Shown: positions 8,891-18,337 of the stretch, one piece after another
Numbering within the stretch: position 1 is the first letter of the stretch
How the letters are laid out: each line of letters starts with the position of its first letter
NCBI GenBank assembly: GCA_910586275.1
Contig: CAJUIM010000001.1
Span: forward strand, 18,194 to 82,193
DNA: 64,000 nucleotides
Reading direction: 5' to 3'
Source: an uncultured Lachnospiraceae bacterium
GTDB taxonomy: Bacteria > Bacillota > Clostridia > Lachnospirales > Lachnospiraceae
Translations under genes and position numbers: made by a program
Notes under the pieces: generated by a model
Databases searched by the model: none
What the model saw: only the letters and a program-made list of their open reading frames with translations
Told to the model about the DNA's origin: nothing

Positions 8891-9820
8891 TTATTTCCCT
8901 CCCTCCTCTTCCTGCTTCGGAGGAACGGCATAAATAACCGTTTCCCAGTTCTCCGGAAAATGATAATGGCGGATATAAAAGCGGTAACCGGGACGGATTG
9001 CATCAATTAGCTTCGGAATCTCCCACATATCGCTGATGATATGATATGTGCAGACTGCCAGCTTTGGAAAATCATTTTTTATATGCCTTTTGGCACCCAG
9101 CAAAGCAGATATTTCCAAACCTTCTATATCCATCTTGATAAACGTGACTTTTTCCCTGATGTCTTCATCCAAGGAAACAATCGGCATATCCTGCGGACCA
9201 TGCTGCCCGGCCATAAAACTGCCGGAAGAACCTCCTCCGTAAATAGAAAGCCAGTCCTTCCGTTCCCCTACGCCGCATGGGCGGACTGTGACATTGCCGT
9301 ATCGGGCAAGGTTTTCTTGGCATATCCTGACATTCTCGGCAAACGGCTCATACACATAAATATGTTGATAGTGTTTAAATTGACGGATAAATTCCTCCGC
9401 CGTGTCCCCCGTAAATCCGCCGCAGTCCACAAATACTTCCCGCTCACTGCAGGAAACAATATCTTTATCAAAATATTGAGGATGCTTATCGTCATAGGCT
9501 GCTTTCAGAAACGTAAGTGCCGGGACCATCCGGTATGCCATCAGATTGGTAAACACCGATTGTGAAATACCGTCCCTGAGATGTGAAAACAGCCAGTCAT
9601 AATGTGTAATATTTCTCTGCAAATCTCTTAATACAAATTCATAGGCTCCGCTGCCCATGCCTTTGGAATATCCCCCCATGGGATACTGCGCCAGCGTTTC
9701 CGCGGAAATATTCTTCAGTGCCGCCGCTGCCTCCAGAATCTCTTCATAACTGCATGCCCTCAGCATATAGGACATCGCAGAATAATCGGTGAGACAATTT
9801 CGGAATTCCTGCTGATTCAT
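8891..9820 (-). CDS. FkbM-family methyltransferase
   Basis: The 309-residue protein carries the SAM-binding motif FVDCGGFTGDT, the acidic YEPF strand, and the FkbM hallmark IKMDIEGLEIS. FkbM proteins O-methylate sugars or antibiotics. An unrecognised roughly 120-residue N-terminal region precedes the catalytic domain. A GGAGAGG ribosome site precedes ATG 9820. It sits between two paralogous methyltransferase-like genes, giving three consecutive methyltransferase-type genes, which suggests a multiply methylated sugar. Confidence 0.85.
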   Translation of the reverse strand: MNQQEFRNCLTDYSAMSYMLRACSYEEILEAAAALKNISAETLAQYPMGGYSKGMGSGAYEFVLRDLQRNITHYDWLFSHLRDGISQSVFTNLMAYRMVPALTFLKAAYDDKHPQYFDKDIVSCSEREVFVDCGGFTGDTAEEFIRQFKHYQHIYVYEPFAENVRICQENLARYGNVTVRPCGVGERKDWLSIYGGGSSGSFMAGQHGPQDMPIVSLDEDIREKVTFIKMDIEGLEISALLGAKRHIKNDFPKLAVCTYHIISDMWEIPKLIDAIRPGYRFYIRHYHFPENWETVIYAVPPKQEEEGGK

Positions 9821-9841
9821 TGTATCCTCTCCTTCTTTCCG

Positions 9842-10753
9842 TCATTGGGATGCTTCAAATAACCGATCCAACAACTGCTCCTTCTTCCTGATAAGCCGTA
9901 GCTTTAATTCCGGTTCGCCGCCTGCTATGGCATCATCAATCCGCCTGTCCAGTTCCCCCACCAATGCCCGGATCTCTTCCTTCTCCATACCGTTCTCCAA
10001 AGCTTGCTCTGCTTTTGCCATGCATTCCCCGGCTATTTCCGTCCAATGCCCGTTTTCCCGCTGCAGCCTTACATTTTCCTTATCCTGCACCATGATCACA
10101 CTGGACTGGCTATCCAGAATATACTCCTCACTCCCCGGAAATTCAAACCGCAGGCTGTCCTGCAGCAGCGTATGGCAGTGGGAATAATGCAGCATCATCC
10201 CTCCCCCCTTTAACAAACGCTTTGCTTCTTTTATCATATCGAACGGCTTGTCAAAATACGCAAATCCATTGATCACCACAATATCAAAATGATTGTCTCT
10301 TAGCTGTATGTCATCATAATCTGTCACGAAAAGTGAAAGCTTGGGCGGCTCCTCCACCGCCGCTACCCTATCCACCCAATCATTGCCGCTTTCATTTCCG
10401 ATAGCATCACATACACAGCAAAGCTTGGATTCTCTATGGAATTTCCCAAGCAATGTGGCAATATGATAACTCATCATTCCGTTCATGCAGCCAATCTCCA
10501 GCACCTTCACCGGCAGTGGGGAACGCATTAAATACGGCACCATCAGCACATCCACCAATAGATACTCCATAAGATACTCCTCCTGCTGCCTGATCAGGTC
10601 AAGAAGAATACCGGGAATCGTCACGCTGCCCTGCAGAGAATGCAGCGGCACCCTGCTTCTGTTAGACAGAAAATCATTGCAGTCCAACAGTACCCGTTCC
10701 CCGCCCTCCTCGCAGAAATAAAAAATATTATTTTTTATGGCAATCCTTCCCAT
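9842..10753 (-). CDS. Class I methyltransferase-like protein, paralogue of 8167-8889
   Basis: This 303-residue protein shares with its paralogue the opening segment (GERVLLDCNDFLS), the Rossmann strand VLEIGCMNG and the FDIVVINGF strand. ATG 10753 follows a GGGGGG purine run by 7 bases and lies right after the stop of the preceding glycosyltransferase; an apparent TTG start at 10768 lies inside that ribosome site. The C-terminal roughly 80 residues are an extra charged helical tail that the shorter paralogue lacks. The first glycine motif is atypical (GCMNG), so catalytic activity is not certain. Confidence 0.65.
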   Translation of the reverse strand: MGRIAIKNNIFYFCEEGGERVLLDCNDFLSNRSRVPLHSLQGSVTIPGILLDLIRQQEEYLMEYLLVDVLMVPYLMRSPLPVKVLEIGCMNGMMSYHIATLLGKFHRESKLCCVCDAIGNESGNDWVDRVAAVEEPPKLSLFVTDYDDIQLRDNHFDIVVINGFAYFDKPFDMIKEAKRLLKGGGMMLHYSHCHTLLQDSLRFEFPGSEEYILDSQSSVIMVQDKENVRLQRENGHWTEIAGECMAKAEQALENGMEKEEIRALVGELDRRIDDAIAGGEPELKLRLIRKKEQLLDRLFEASQ

Positions 10754-10754
10754 C

Positions 10755-11867
10755 CTAATTCCCCCCAAAGAGCATCTCGTTTAAACGGGCAACTATTTTT
10801 TCCATATTAAAATAATCCTTCCCATATCGATATGCGTTTTCAGCCATCTGCGCAAGGTTTTCACTGCCGCATAATTCCGATAAAATCCGTGCAAAGCCGG
10901 AAATGTCATTAATCTCTGCAGCCATCCCGCATTTTCCCCCATTCGTTGCATCTTCGTATGCATCGTACTTTGTAACTGCGGTCACACATCCCGCGTTCAA
11001 AGCTTCCGCAATGACATTCGGCGCACCTTCTGCAACGGATGGCAACGCAAATATTTTGGCATTCAGATACTCCCGGAAAAGTTCTTCCCGATCCCGTATT
11101 TCCCCCACCTGTATAATTCTCTGCTTCAATTCCGGAAACCGTTGGAAATAATCCTCTATATACTTATGAAAACCCGCTTCCATACTGCCCACCAAACGTA
11201 CCCGCCATTGGGGAAAGTCCTTATAAATCATGGCAAAAGCCTCAAGCAGAATATGTGTCGCCTTCTGTTGGCTTCCTATCCTTCCCACCGTCAGTATAAT
11301 GTCTTCCTTTTTTTCGTACACAGGTTCAGGCTGAGACCCGCCGAAATTGTAATAGCCATTGGGAATGCATTCTATCTTCCATGGCCATTTTATATTCAGA
11401 TAATCCTGCATTACCCTGCAGGAAACGGCAATTACGTCACAGCTATCCATAAACTCCGTGAACTCTTCTTCCTCCCAGTCAATCTGATCCATCCAGACAC
11501 TGTTGGCATCCAGCCCCACATATATTTTTCCTGCAGGATTGCAACTTTTATATATTTTTGCAAAGTAAAAATTAATGGGATAGCATCCTCTCAATATCAG
11601 GCAGTCTATGCTCTTCGCATGGTCTTTCATATATCTGCACTTAGTTTCCATCCCCCCATCCGGCAAAAACTCCATCTGCATTCCCCTGACGCAAGTGTCC
11701 AGATATGTATACTCATCCGCATTTACACCAACCATGACGGCATCACAGCTATGATTCTTATACAGCAAATAAGGAATCAAACCGCAGTCCTTCACTAACT
11801 CAACATTAAGCCACCCATCCTCGTGAGGCGCAATTGCCGCCACCCTCTTTTTCATGCTGTCACTCAC
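10755..11867 (-). CDS. Family 4 (GT-B) glycosyltransferase
   Basis: The 370-residue protein has the C-terminal donor-binding features of GT4 enzymes: a TVGRIGSQQKATHILLEAF segment, then LPSVAEGAPNVIAEALNAG with the E-x7-E type motif. It would transfer a sugar from a nucleotide donor in the cytoplasm. The start may be GTG 11867 (GGGGATGAG upstream) or ATG 11855, four codons in. It is packed between the GT2-methyltransferase fusion and the methyltransferase at 9842. Confidence 0.85.
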   Translation of the reverse strand: MSDSMKKRVAAIAPHEDGWLNVELVKDCGLIPYLLYKNHSCDAVMVGVNADEYTYLDTCVRGMQMEFLPDGGMETKCRYMKDHAKSIDCLILRGCYPINFYFAKIYKSCNPAGKIYVGLDANSVWMDQIDWEEEEFTEFMDSCDVIAVSCRVMQDYLNIKWPWKIECIPNGYYNFGGSQPEPVYEKKEDIILTVGRIGSQQKATHILLEAFAMIYKDFPQWRVRLVGSMEAGFHKYIEDYFQRFPELKQRIIQVGEIRDREELFREYLNAKIFALPSVAEGAPNVIAEALNAGCVTAVTKYDAYEDATNGGKCGMAAEINDISGFARILSELCGSENLAQMAENAYRYGKDYFNMEKIVARLNEMLFGGN

Positions 11868-11898
11868 ATCTCATCCCCACTCTTTCCTGCTTCCCAAC

Positions 11899-13227
11899 TC
11901 AGTTCCTCTTCGCCCTTACAATATACTGAAAAGTCTCATACATAAATCGCTCCGCCCTTGCGTCCAATGCCAGCAGCCCATCCGTTAGCTGTTTCTGTCT
12001 TTCACTCATGGGATATGTATTGACCACAATTTTTTCCGTTTCGTACCCGGCCTTCAGGAACATTCTGAGCATTTCATTATAAGTAAAGAAATGAATATGT
12101 GTCTTATCCAGCAGCCCACTCTCCCGGTAAGTAAAATCTCCCCGGAGAATTTCTTCCATCACCGAAATATGCATCAAATTAGGAATGCTGGCCAGCACGC
12201 ATCCTTCCCTGTCTAAAAACTCCCGGCAATAGGCCAAAGCCTCCAGTGGATTGTGCAGATGCTCCAGCACATCGCCGAAAATAATATAGTCAAACTTCTT
12301 TCCGGAAAAAGGCAGATTTTTTTCTTCTATGTTATTTACCGCCACCTGCGCAAAATGGCTTGCCACCTGTGCCGCCTTTGCATTTATCTCGCTTCCATAC
12401 AGCCGTGCATTAGGGAATCTGTTCCGGATTTCCAGCAGCGATGCCCCACAGTCACAGCCGATTTCCAACACCGAAATCTCCGCCTCCCGCTCTTCCTCTA
12501 TAAGTGAAATCAATGCATTATTATAGCAGCCGTTGAAATAGTGCATTCCCCATTTACGTTCCAGTGCCTCAAGATCCTCTTTGCATGCCGTCCTCTTTCC
12601 CTCACCTACGTTCCAAAAGCAGACATCCGAACAGACTTTCAGTTTTTGATCCGCCATCACCATACGCAGGCAATAATCGTTTACTGCCGAAAACATTCCT
12701 CTTAAGTTATCATCAAACGCACCAACCGCATCCATGGCGCTGCCTTTCCACAATACCGCACCGGAATATAGCATCATTGCCTCTTTTCTGTCTGCCGTCA
12801 TTCCTTTGGCAGCGGCTTCTATCAATTGCTGATAGGAAGAGATATGGGAAGGGATATTCTGACAATACAAATCATCATTTAAAACCCCCCCCACTGCCCC
12901 GATTTCACCCTCTTCATATAATGCATCCGTCATACGCCCTAAACATCCGGGAGTCAGCAGAAACCCCTCTTCCATCAGCAGCAAATCCTCTTTGATCTGT
13001 AATTCTTTCCGCACTAGGTTCATGCCCTTCCCATATCCTACCTGACCCTCATCCAAGAACACATAAGTCAAATCCGCCTGCTCCTTTGCCCATTCCTGCA
13101 GCCCTTCCACGGAACCGTCATCCATTAATACAAACGATATGTCCATATCACAGAACAGCCGAAAGCTTTCCACCGACATTTTCACATTGTCCAATTCTTT
13201 CTTGGCAAACATAATAACCGTCATCAT
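11899..13227 (-). CDS. Fusion of GT2-like glycosyltransferase and SAM methyltransferase
   Basis: The N-terminal roughly 225 residues resemble a short family 2 glycosyltransferase (VLMDDGSVEG, then LDEGQVGYGKGMNL). The C-terminal half, from about residue 250, is a class I methyltransferase (VLEIGCDCGASLLEI, DYIIFGDVLEHLHNP). Such fusions usually transfer and then methylate a sugar. The start ATG 13227 overlaps the stop of the phosphonopyruvate decarboxylase gene by 4 bases (ATGA), a sign of translational coupling. The GT part lacks an obvious DXD, so transfer activity should be treated as probable only. Confidence 0.8.
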   Translation of the reverse strand: MMTVIMFAKKELDNVKMSVESFRLFCDMDISFVLMDDGSVEGLQEWAKEQADLTYVFLDEGQVGYGKGMNLVRKELQIKEDLLLMEEGFLLTPGCLGRMTDALYEEGEIGAVGGVLNDDLYCQNIPSHISSYQQLIEAAAKGMTADRKEAMMLYSGAVLWKGSAMDAVGAFDDNLRGMFSAVNDYCLRMVMADQKLKVCSDVCFWNVGEGKRTACKEDLEALERKWGMHYFNGCYNNALISLIEEEREAEISVLEIGCDCGASLLEIRNRFPNARLYGSEINAKAAQVASHFAQVAVNNIEEKNLPFSGKKFDYIIFGDVLEHLHNPLEALAYCREFLDREGCVLASIPNLMHISVMEEILRGDFTYRESGLLDKTHIHFFTYNEMLRMFLKAGYETEKIVVNTYPMSERQKQLTDGLLALDARAERFMYETFQYIVRAKRN

Positions 13228-14360
13228 ATTTTACGTTCTCCATGATATTCCATAAACCGTTCCTTATTTTCCGCAGCCGCCTCTTTCGGCCTGCCCAAGT
13301 CACTTCTGGACTGAATCGCTACTTTTATCTCGATGAAAGCCAGCCGCTTTCCTCCCTGTACCTGGCATAAAGCTTCTTTCAGCCCCTGTAGGCTATCCAC
13401 GGTATATGTCAGAGGATAGCCGCATGCTTTGGCCGCTTCCGCATATTTCAGGCCGGTGCAGCCTGTGGGCATCCCCCCTACAGATTCATGCGCCTCATTG
13501 TTCAGGCAAATATGTACCATATTATCCGGATTTTCCTTAGCAATAAATGCCAGACTGCCCATATGCATCAGCACGGCGCCGTCCCCGTCCAGACAGTATA
13601 CCCTCTTATGCGGCATTTTTCCGGCCATGCCAAGAGCAATCATAGAAGCATGCCCCATGCCGCCCACTGTCAGAAAGTCCTGTGCATGCTGCCCCTTTAC
13701 TGCATCGCTCTGCTCATATACCTCGCGGGATATTTTCCCGGTAGTGGAAACCAAAATATCCTCATCCCCCATGCTGCCGATAATTTCTTTGATTGCCTCT
13801 TCCCTGATAAGCTTATAATTATTTCTGTACTCCCCTAATTTACCGCTCTCAAAGAAATCCCGTCTCACCACGAAAGCAAACTGGCTGTTTTCCTCCAAAG
13901 CAGCCTTTGCCTGCCCAAACACCCTGTCCAATTCCTCTTCCGTCGTATCCCCTCCGATCACAGCATGTCCGATTCCAAGCACATCCAGTATCGGCTCCGT
14001 AATGCATCCCATATACTTATGCTGCGGCTCATCCTTTGTCCCCGGCTCTCCCCGCCACCCGATTACCATAAGCATGGGAATCCCGTAAACCTCTTTATTG
14101 GCCAGGGAAGTGACAGGGTTCACCGCATTCCCTATGCCGCTGTTCTGCATATAGACACAGGCCGCTTTCCCCGTGGCAAGATAGCTGCCTATAGCCATGC
14201 CCACGGCCGCCCCTTCGTTCACCGGGACATAATGACGGAACGAATCCCCCCCGGCACTGTTGATATAATCACAGAAAGGCTTCAAGGCGGAATCCGGCAC
14301 TCCTATGAACTCGGTAATTCCGATTCCCGTTATTTTACCCACAAACTTTTCTGCCTGCAT
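13224..14360 (-). CDS. aepY: Phosphonopyruvate decarboxylase
   Basis: This 378-residue TPP enzyme matches the compact phosphonopyruvate/sulfopyruvate decarboxylase family. The catalytic glutamate lies in NEGAAVGMAIG (E49), MQNSGIGNAVNPVTSL follows, then GEPGTKDEPQHKYMG, which is characteristic of the phosphonate branch. The TPP-binding GDGAV...LNNEAHESVGG segment is intact. It would convert 3-phosphonopyruvate to phosphonoacetaldehyde, the irreversible step that pulls the unfavourable PEP mutase reaction. A transaminase and nucleotidyltransferase for the next two steps lie 2-4 kb upstream in the same operon. A GAGGG site precedes ATG 14360. Confidence 0.88.
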   Translation of the reverse strand: MQAEKFVGKITGIGITEFIGVPDSALKPFCDYINSAGGDSFRHYVPVNEGAAVGMAIGSYLATGKAACVYMQNSGIGNAVNPVTSLANKEVYGIPMLMVIGWRGEPGTKDEPQHKYMGCITEPILDVLGIGHAVIGGDTTEEELDRVFGQAKAALEENSQFAFVVRRDFFESGKLGEYRNNYKLIREEAIKEIIGSMGDEDILVSTTGKISREVYEQSDAVKGQHAQDFLTVGGMGHASMIALGMAGKMPHKRVYCLDGDGAVLMHMGSLAFIAKENPDNMVHICLNNEAHESVGGMPTGCTGLKYAEAAKACGYPLTYTVDSLQGLKEALCQVQGGKRLAFIEIKVAIQSRSDLGRPKEAAAENKERFMEYHGERKI

Positions 14361-14362
14361 TT

Positions 14363-15082
14363 CTATCCCTCTCTTCTCTTATAAACATAGCAGTTAAAAT
14401 TATACTCATTGTTCCAATATCCCTTTAAGTCGGAATAGGTAAATTTTATATCGGCTTTATGGCTGGATGCAAAATCCAAGAAAAACTGCTTCGTATAAAA
14501 CAATTTCGGACAGTTTTTGTACCTTTCCTCATAATCTTCTATATTTTTCTTCCGATAAGCAATAAAGTCCTCTTCTCTCTGTTTATCCAGAATATCCAAA
14601 AAGCCAATGCCATACCTTGCTTTTCGATACATCCTATCCATTACTTCCGCCGCATATTCTTCATCTGCAAAATAAGAAAAAACACCGTTTGAAAAAACTG
14701 CGTCGTACATTGTCTCTGCAGACAAATGAATTGCCTCATCACATGTCAAATCATTGCTTTTCAGTATTGTCTTCGCACTCTGCACTAAACCTTCCGAATA
14801 ATCCAACCCGCCGCTTATCATGCCGTCTCTCTCAAAATAATATAAGTTTGCCCCGCTGCCGCACCCAACTTCATATACGCTCCCTGCGGCATCTGCCCCT
14901 TCAAAAAGGTTCTGCTTTATTCGCCGATACCAATTCATCCAGTCTTCAAATAAAATACCTCCCCCAAAGACATCATACCCGTTGCTTCTTTTCAGCTCTA
15001 ACAGAATATCCTCTTCCTTTCCGTTCCGCAAAATCTCATTATCCGCTGCACGTTTTATCCAGATTTCTTTCCAGTAGTTCAT
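14363..15082 (-). CDS. SAM-dependent methyltransferase
   Basis: The 239-residue protein has the glycine-rich SAM motif VYEVGCGSGANLYYF and a DAVFSNGVFSYF post-I strand. Start ATG 15082 is chosen for its GGGAG ribosome site and 4-bp distance from the previous stop; the frame is open further upstream but overlaps that gene. Lying directly before the decarboxylase gene, it could act on the phosphonate sugar or simply on another sugar. The substrate is not visible in the sequence. Confidence 0.8.
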   Translation of the reverse strand: MNYWKEIWIKRAADNEILRNGKEEDILLELKRSNGYDVFGGGILFEDWMNWYRRIKQNLFEGADAAGSVYEVGCGSGANLYYFERDGMISGGLDYSEGLVQSAKTILKSNDLTCDEAIHLSAETMYDAVFSNGVFSYFADEEYAAEVMDRMYRKARYGIGFLDILDKQREEDFIAYRKKNIEDYEERYKNCPKLFYTKQFFLDFASSHKADIKFTYSDLKGYWNNEYNFNCYVYKRREG

Positions 15083-15086
15083 AGTC

Positions 15087-15749
15087 TTATTCTCCCATCT
15101 CCGCATATTCTTCCAAAAATTTTTTTCTATATTTATTATAGTGCCATGTAGACAAAATCGGCTTGTCGTCATGTTGATGCCAAAAGCGCTTATGTACCGG
15201 CACCACTACCCGCAATCCCCTTCTGTGCATCTCAAAACTCTGGGATAAATCATAAAAATCCCATCCGTCAAACACATCCTCCCGCCAAGGAATGTCATAC
15301 TGCGTAGCCATCACCACGCCGTCAATCCCATCCACTTCCCACAGACCGTCTTTCTCCCTGTCATATCGGTACTCTTCCCAGTTTTCCGTCAATTCATGGA
15401 CCGGCGGCACTCTTTCCCCCAGCCACATTATCCCGCTTTCCGGCAGCTTCTTCACGCCGATCATGCCGATCATGCCTATGCCTGCATCACTCTCAAATAT
15501 GGACATTATGTCGTGTATAAAAAATCGGTTTACTATAAATACATCCTGATGCATATAGACTTTATATTTCGCGTCACTGCCAGTCATCCCCTCATTATAC
15601 CCTGCTGCCATGGAACGTGCATCCCGTATTTCCAGAAGTTCAACCTCCATTCCTTCCGGCACTTCCAGCCAGCGTATATATCTTATGCACTCATTGAAAA
15701 ACCGGTCATTATTGGCACATATTATAAAACATATTTTGTTTTCATCCAT
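15087..15749 (-). CDS. StrF-like family 2 glycosyltransferase
   Basis: The 220-residue protein resembles the short GT2-type family named after the streptomycin-cluster protein StrF (Glyco_tranf_2_5). It has an ARSMAAGYNEGM segment and then KYKVYMHQDVFIVN. The same domain opens the large fusion protein at 21936-24443. ATG 15749 overlaps the stop of the upstream gene. It probably adds a sugar to the growing glycan; donor and acceptor are unknown. Confidence 0.75.
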   Translation of the reverse strand: MDENKICFIICANNDRFFNECIRYIRWLEVPEGMEVELLEIRDARSMAAGYNEGMTGSDAKYKVYMHQDVFIVNRFFIHDIMSIFESDAGIGMIGMIGVKKLPESGIMWLGERVPPVHELTENWEEYRYDREKDGLWEVDGIDGVVMATQYDIPWREDVFDGWDFYDLSQSFEMHRRGLRVVVPVHKRFWHQHDDKPILSTWHYNKYRKKFLEEYAEMGE

Positions 15750-16446
15750 CCTTCCCAAACCAACCTTCTAACAAATCCTTTACCTTTCTCTTATCAAATA
15801 TTCTGGCAGCTTCCAAAACCGTCCTCACCACCGTCATTGATAATCCTTTCTCCGAAAGATAAGATACCATCCCGTCAATGGGCTCCACCCCATATTCCAT
15901 CCGCCGCAGTAAAAAAACAATGTCAAAATATGTGCCTGTTATTTCTTCCAAGCTATGCATCGCCAAGACAGAAATGGCTTGTCCATTCGTATAAAATAAT
16001 TTCAGTTCCTCCAAAAATGCCTGCAGCATTGTCTCTAAAACCGGAAACTCCCAAAAACGGTTTACAATTAAGCCCTTTCCCTTAAGCAGCTGATACCAAG
16101 TCAGAACCTGCAGCCAGTTCTCTGCCATCCCTTCTTCAAGCAACAAATCTGCCTGACAGGCAAATTGCCCTTTCAGCCGGAAGCTAATATCCCTTTCCCT
16201 TTCCCGCCGCTGAAACACTTCTTCAATATATGCCGCATTGTCCGTACCGCCGTTTCCTCTCTCTGCATACTCACTTTCCATTATGCCCCTGAGCTGTTCG
16301 AACTCCTTTATGGTGCGCAATATATTTATTTCCTCTTCCGTAAACATGACCGCCATGCTTTTCTCATCCTCGGAATGCCCCATATAATATTCCAGCTTGT
16401 CAATCAATGCGCTGTTTTCCATATTGCCCATGATGTTTACCGCCAT
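15742..16446 (-). CDS. Unrecognised helical protein in the phosphonate segment
   Basis: A 234-residue, soluble, helix-rich acidic protein with no motif I recognise and no signal or membrane segment. It overlaps the nucleotidyltransferase gene upstream by 10 bases and the StrF-like gene downstream by 8 bases, so it is firmly part of the operon. Starts at ATG 16446, 16431 or 16422 are possible; none has a strong ribosome site. Lying between the AEP nucleotidyltransferase and a glycosyltransferase, it may be an accessory or adaptor for glycan transfer, but nothing in the sequence shows this. Confidence 0.6.
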   Translation of the reverse strand: MAVNIMGNMENSALIDKLEYYMGHSEDEKSMAVMFTEEEINILRTIKEFEQLRGIMESEYAERGNGGTDNAAYIEEVFQRRERERDISFRLKGQFACQADLLLEEGMAENWLQVLTWYQLLKGKGLIVNRFWEFPVLETMLQAFLEELKLFYTNGQAISVLAMHSLEEITGTYFDIVFLLRRMEYGVEPIDGMVSYLSEKGLSMTVVRTVLEAARIFDKRKVKDLLEGWFGKDG

Positions 16447-17165
16447 TCGTCTGCATCCCCTGCCATGGCATATGCAAAGTCCAGATTCCTCAGTTCCTCT
16501 AAAGTATCTATTTCCACAATGCTGCCTTCCGGAATGCCTAAAACCGCCACGTCCATTTCCTTAAGTTTCCGGTCCGCAATCTCGTCCCAGAACAGATTTT
16601 CATGCCCCTTTTCCTTATACGCCTCCCGTATTCCCTCTCTGATTAGGCGGGCATCCTTTTGCTCCCAATATGAGATTCCTACCATATTATAAGTATTTTC
16701 GCCCCCCTTTCCTACCCGCACGATCCGGTTATCCTCTAACTCAAATACCCAATCCTCCGAATATCCCGGAACCATTTTGCCATAATAACAGGATTTTCCG
16801 GTGCACTTATTAAATATCTCCATATCCGATACATACAGATCTGCCTCACAGATAAAGCAGTCTGTACTGCCCAATATATCTCCCACTGCATAAAGAGAAG
16901 AAATATTATTCTTTACCCCATATTCGGGATTTTCCACAATCTCCACATTCTCATATTTTTCCTGCAGATAATGAAACTGTTCCTTCAGCCACCCGGTCAC
17001 TACATAAATTCTCTTTACGCCTCTTCTTTCCAACGCTCTTATTACCGTCTCAATCATCGGAATTCCATGCACCTTCACCAAGGGCTTGGGTATTGTCTTT
17101 GTCAGAGGCAGCATGCGCGTTCCCAATCCCGCCGCCAGCAAAATAGCTATCTCATCCCTCTTCAT
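16437..17165 (-). CDS. pntC: Nucleotidyltransferase, probable 2-aminoethylphosphonate cytidylyltransferase
   Basis: The 242-residue protein starts with the nucleotidyltransferase signature (LLAAGLGTRMLPLTK then PKPL), as in LicC-type phosphocholine and PntC-type aminoethylphosphonate cytidylyltransferases. It would join CTP and 2-AEP to give CMP-AEP in the cytoplasm. Assignment to AEP rather than phosphocholine rests on the neighbouring AEP transaminase gene, which it overlaps by 14 bases, and on the decarboxylase nearby; no choline kinase or transporter is present. In known systems PntC and the transaminase can even be fused. Start ATG 17165 follows GAGGTGG. Confidence 0.75.
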   Translation of the reverse strand: MKRDEIAILLAAGLGTRMLPLTKTIPKPLVKVHGIPMIETVIRALERRGVKRIYVVTGWLKEQFHYLQEKYENVEIVENPEYGVKNNISSLYAVGDILGSTDCFICEADLYVSDMEIFNKCTGKSCYYGKMVPGYSEDWVFELEDNRIVRVGKGGENTYNMVGISYWEQKDARLIREGIREAYKEKGHENLFWDEIADRKLKEMDVAVLGIPEGSIVEIDTLEELRNLDFAYAMAGDADEWR

Positions 17166-18300
17166 CTGCCACCTCATCACCGGCCGCCGGGATTCTTACC
17201 CCCATCTTCCGCAGGCCATCCCTGAACACCTGAAAAAATCTTGCGATATCCTCTTCGTCAATTGCCCCTAAGGCACAGAGGCGAAAGGTTTCGGCATCGT
17301 CTATTTTCCCCGGATATATGGTGAATCCCTCTTCATAGCAGTAGTCATGTATCTTATTAAAATTCCATGCCGCATCCTGAGGGTATTTCACGGTGACCAC
17401 CAGACCGGACTGCCATTCCCTGCGGATGACCTCCTGAAATCCCAGTGTCTCCAATCCTCTGTGGATGGCCTCCGACACTCTCTGATGCCTTGCCCACTTT
17501 CTTTCTTCCCCTTCTTCAAAGTACTCCTTTAATGCCTGTTTCAATGCATAAACCGTCTGCACCGGGGGCGTAAAGTGCATCTCTCCATGCTTCTCAAAAT
17601 ATTCATACTGCATATACAGGTTACAGTAATAAGAACGTTTGGGACAGTTCTTTGATTCTTCAAGAATTTTCCTGTTTCCCACAACATAGGAAATCCCGGT
17701 CATCGCCATCAGCCCTTTCTGCGCCGATGCCATGCAGAAATCTATATTGTCCTCTTTTATATGAATGGGACGCATTGCATAAGTGGATGTAGTATCCACT
17801 ACCGATATGGCATTATACTTATGTGCCAAAGCCCCTATTTCCCGCACAGGATTCAAAATGCCGGTTCCGGTTTCGTTCTGAGTGGAATAAACCAGTTGGA
17901 TTTCCGGGTTCTCTTTCAATACACTCTCTATCTTTTCCAAATCCGGCAAAGCATCCTTGGGAAACCGTGCCTCCAAATATGGCAGATGGTAATATTCGCA
18001 TATCTCCGCTGCCCTTGTGCTATATGCGCCGTTATTGACAATCAATATCTTCTTTCCTGACGGAAGCAGCGAGTTCAGGCAGACATCCATGGCAATTGTC
18101 CCCGACCCGCAAAAGAGGACGGACGTATATTCCTCTGTATCCCCATGCACGATCCGCACTAAATCATCCTGGATTCCTTTCATTAAACTGACAAATTCCT
18201 TCTCCCTCGGACATATATCCGGCACAATCTGTGCATACTTCACACTATCCGTTGTAGTGGCCGGCCCCGGATTCAACAATATTTTTCTCTCTACCGACAT
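17152..18300 (-). CDS. 2-aminoethylphosphonate:pyruvate aminotransferase-like enzyme
   Basis: The 382-residue PLP enzyme of the class V fold has an LLNPGPATTTDSVK opening, a GSGTIAMD cofactor loop, and SAQKGLMAM, where the lysine is the expected PLP anchor. This matches the AEP transaminase (AepZ/PhnW) group. In a biosynthetic setting it aminates phosphonoacetaldehyde to 2-AEP. Start ATG 18300 follows AGGAGAGG; an upstream extension to 18345 lacks a ribosome site. Related enzymes include alanine-glyoxylate transaminases, but the flanking pntC and aepY genes favour the phosphonate role. Confidence 0.8.
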   Translation of the reverse strand: MSVERKILLNPGPATTTDSVKYAQIVPDICPREKEFVSLMKGIQDDLVRIVHGDTEEYTSVLFCGSGTIAMDVCLNSLLPSGKKILIVNNGAYSTRAAEICEYYHLPYLEARFPKDALPDLEKIESVLKENPEIQLVYSTQNETGTGILNPVREIGALAHKYNAISVVDTTSTYAMRPIHIKEDNIDFCMASAQKGLMAMTGISYVVGNRKILEESKNCPKRSYYCNLYMQYEYFEKHGEMHFTPPVQTVYALKQALKEYFEEGEERKWARHQRVSEAIHRGLETLGFQEVIRREWQSGLVVTVKYPQDAAWNFNKIHDYCYEEGFTIYPGKIDDAETFRLCALGAIDEEDIARFFQVFRDGLRKMGVRIPAAGDEVADEEG

Positions 18301-18337
18301 AACCGCTTCCTCTCCTTTCCATCGTCCCCTATTCCAA

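Noticed and set aside
5975..14360. PEP mutase among the TPP or NeuB genes
   Set aside because: Neither enzyme nor any other gene in the window shows a PEP mutase EDK-x5-N-type motif; the step must be encoded elsewhere if the pathway is real.
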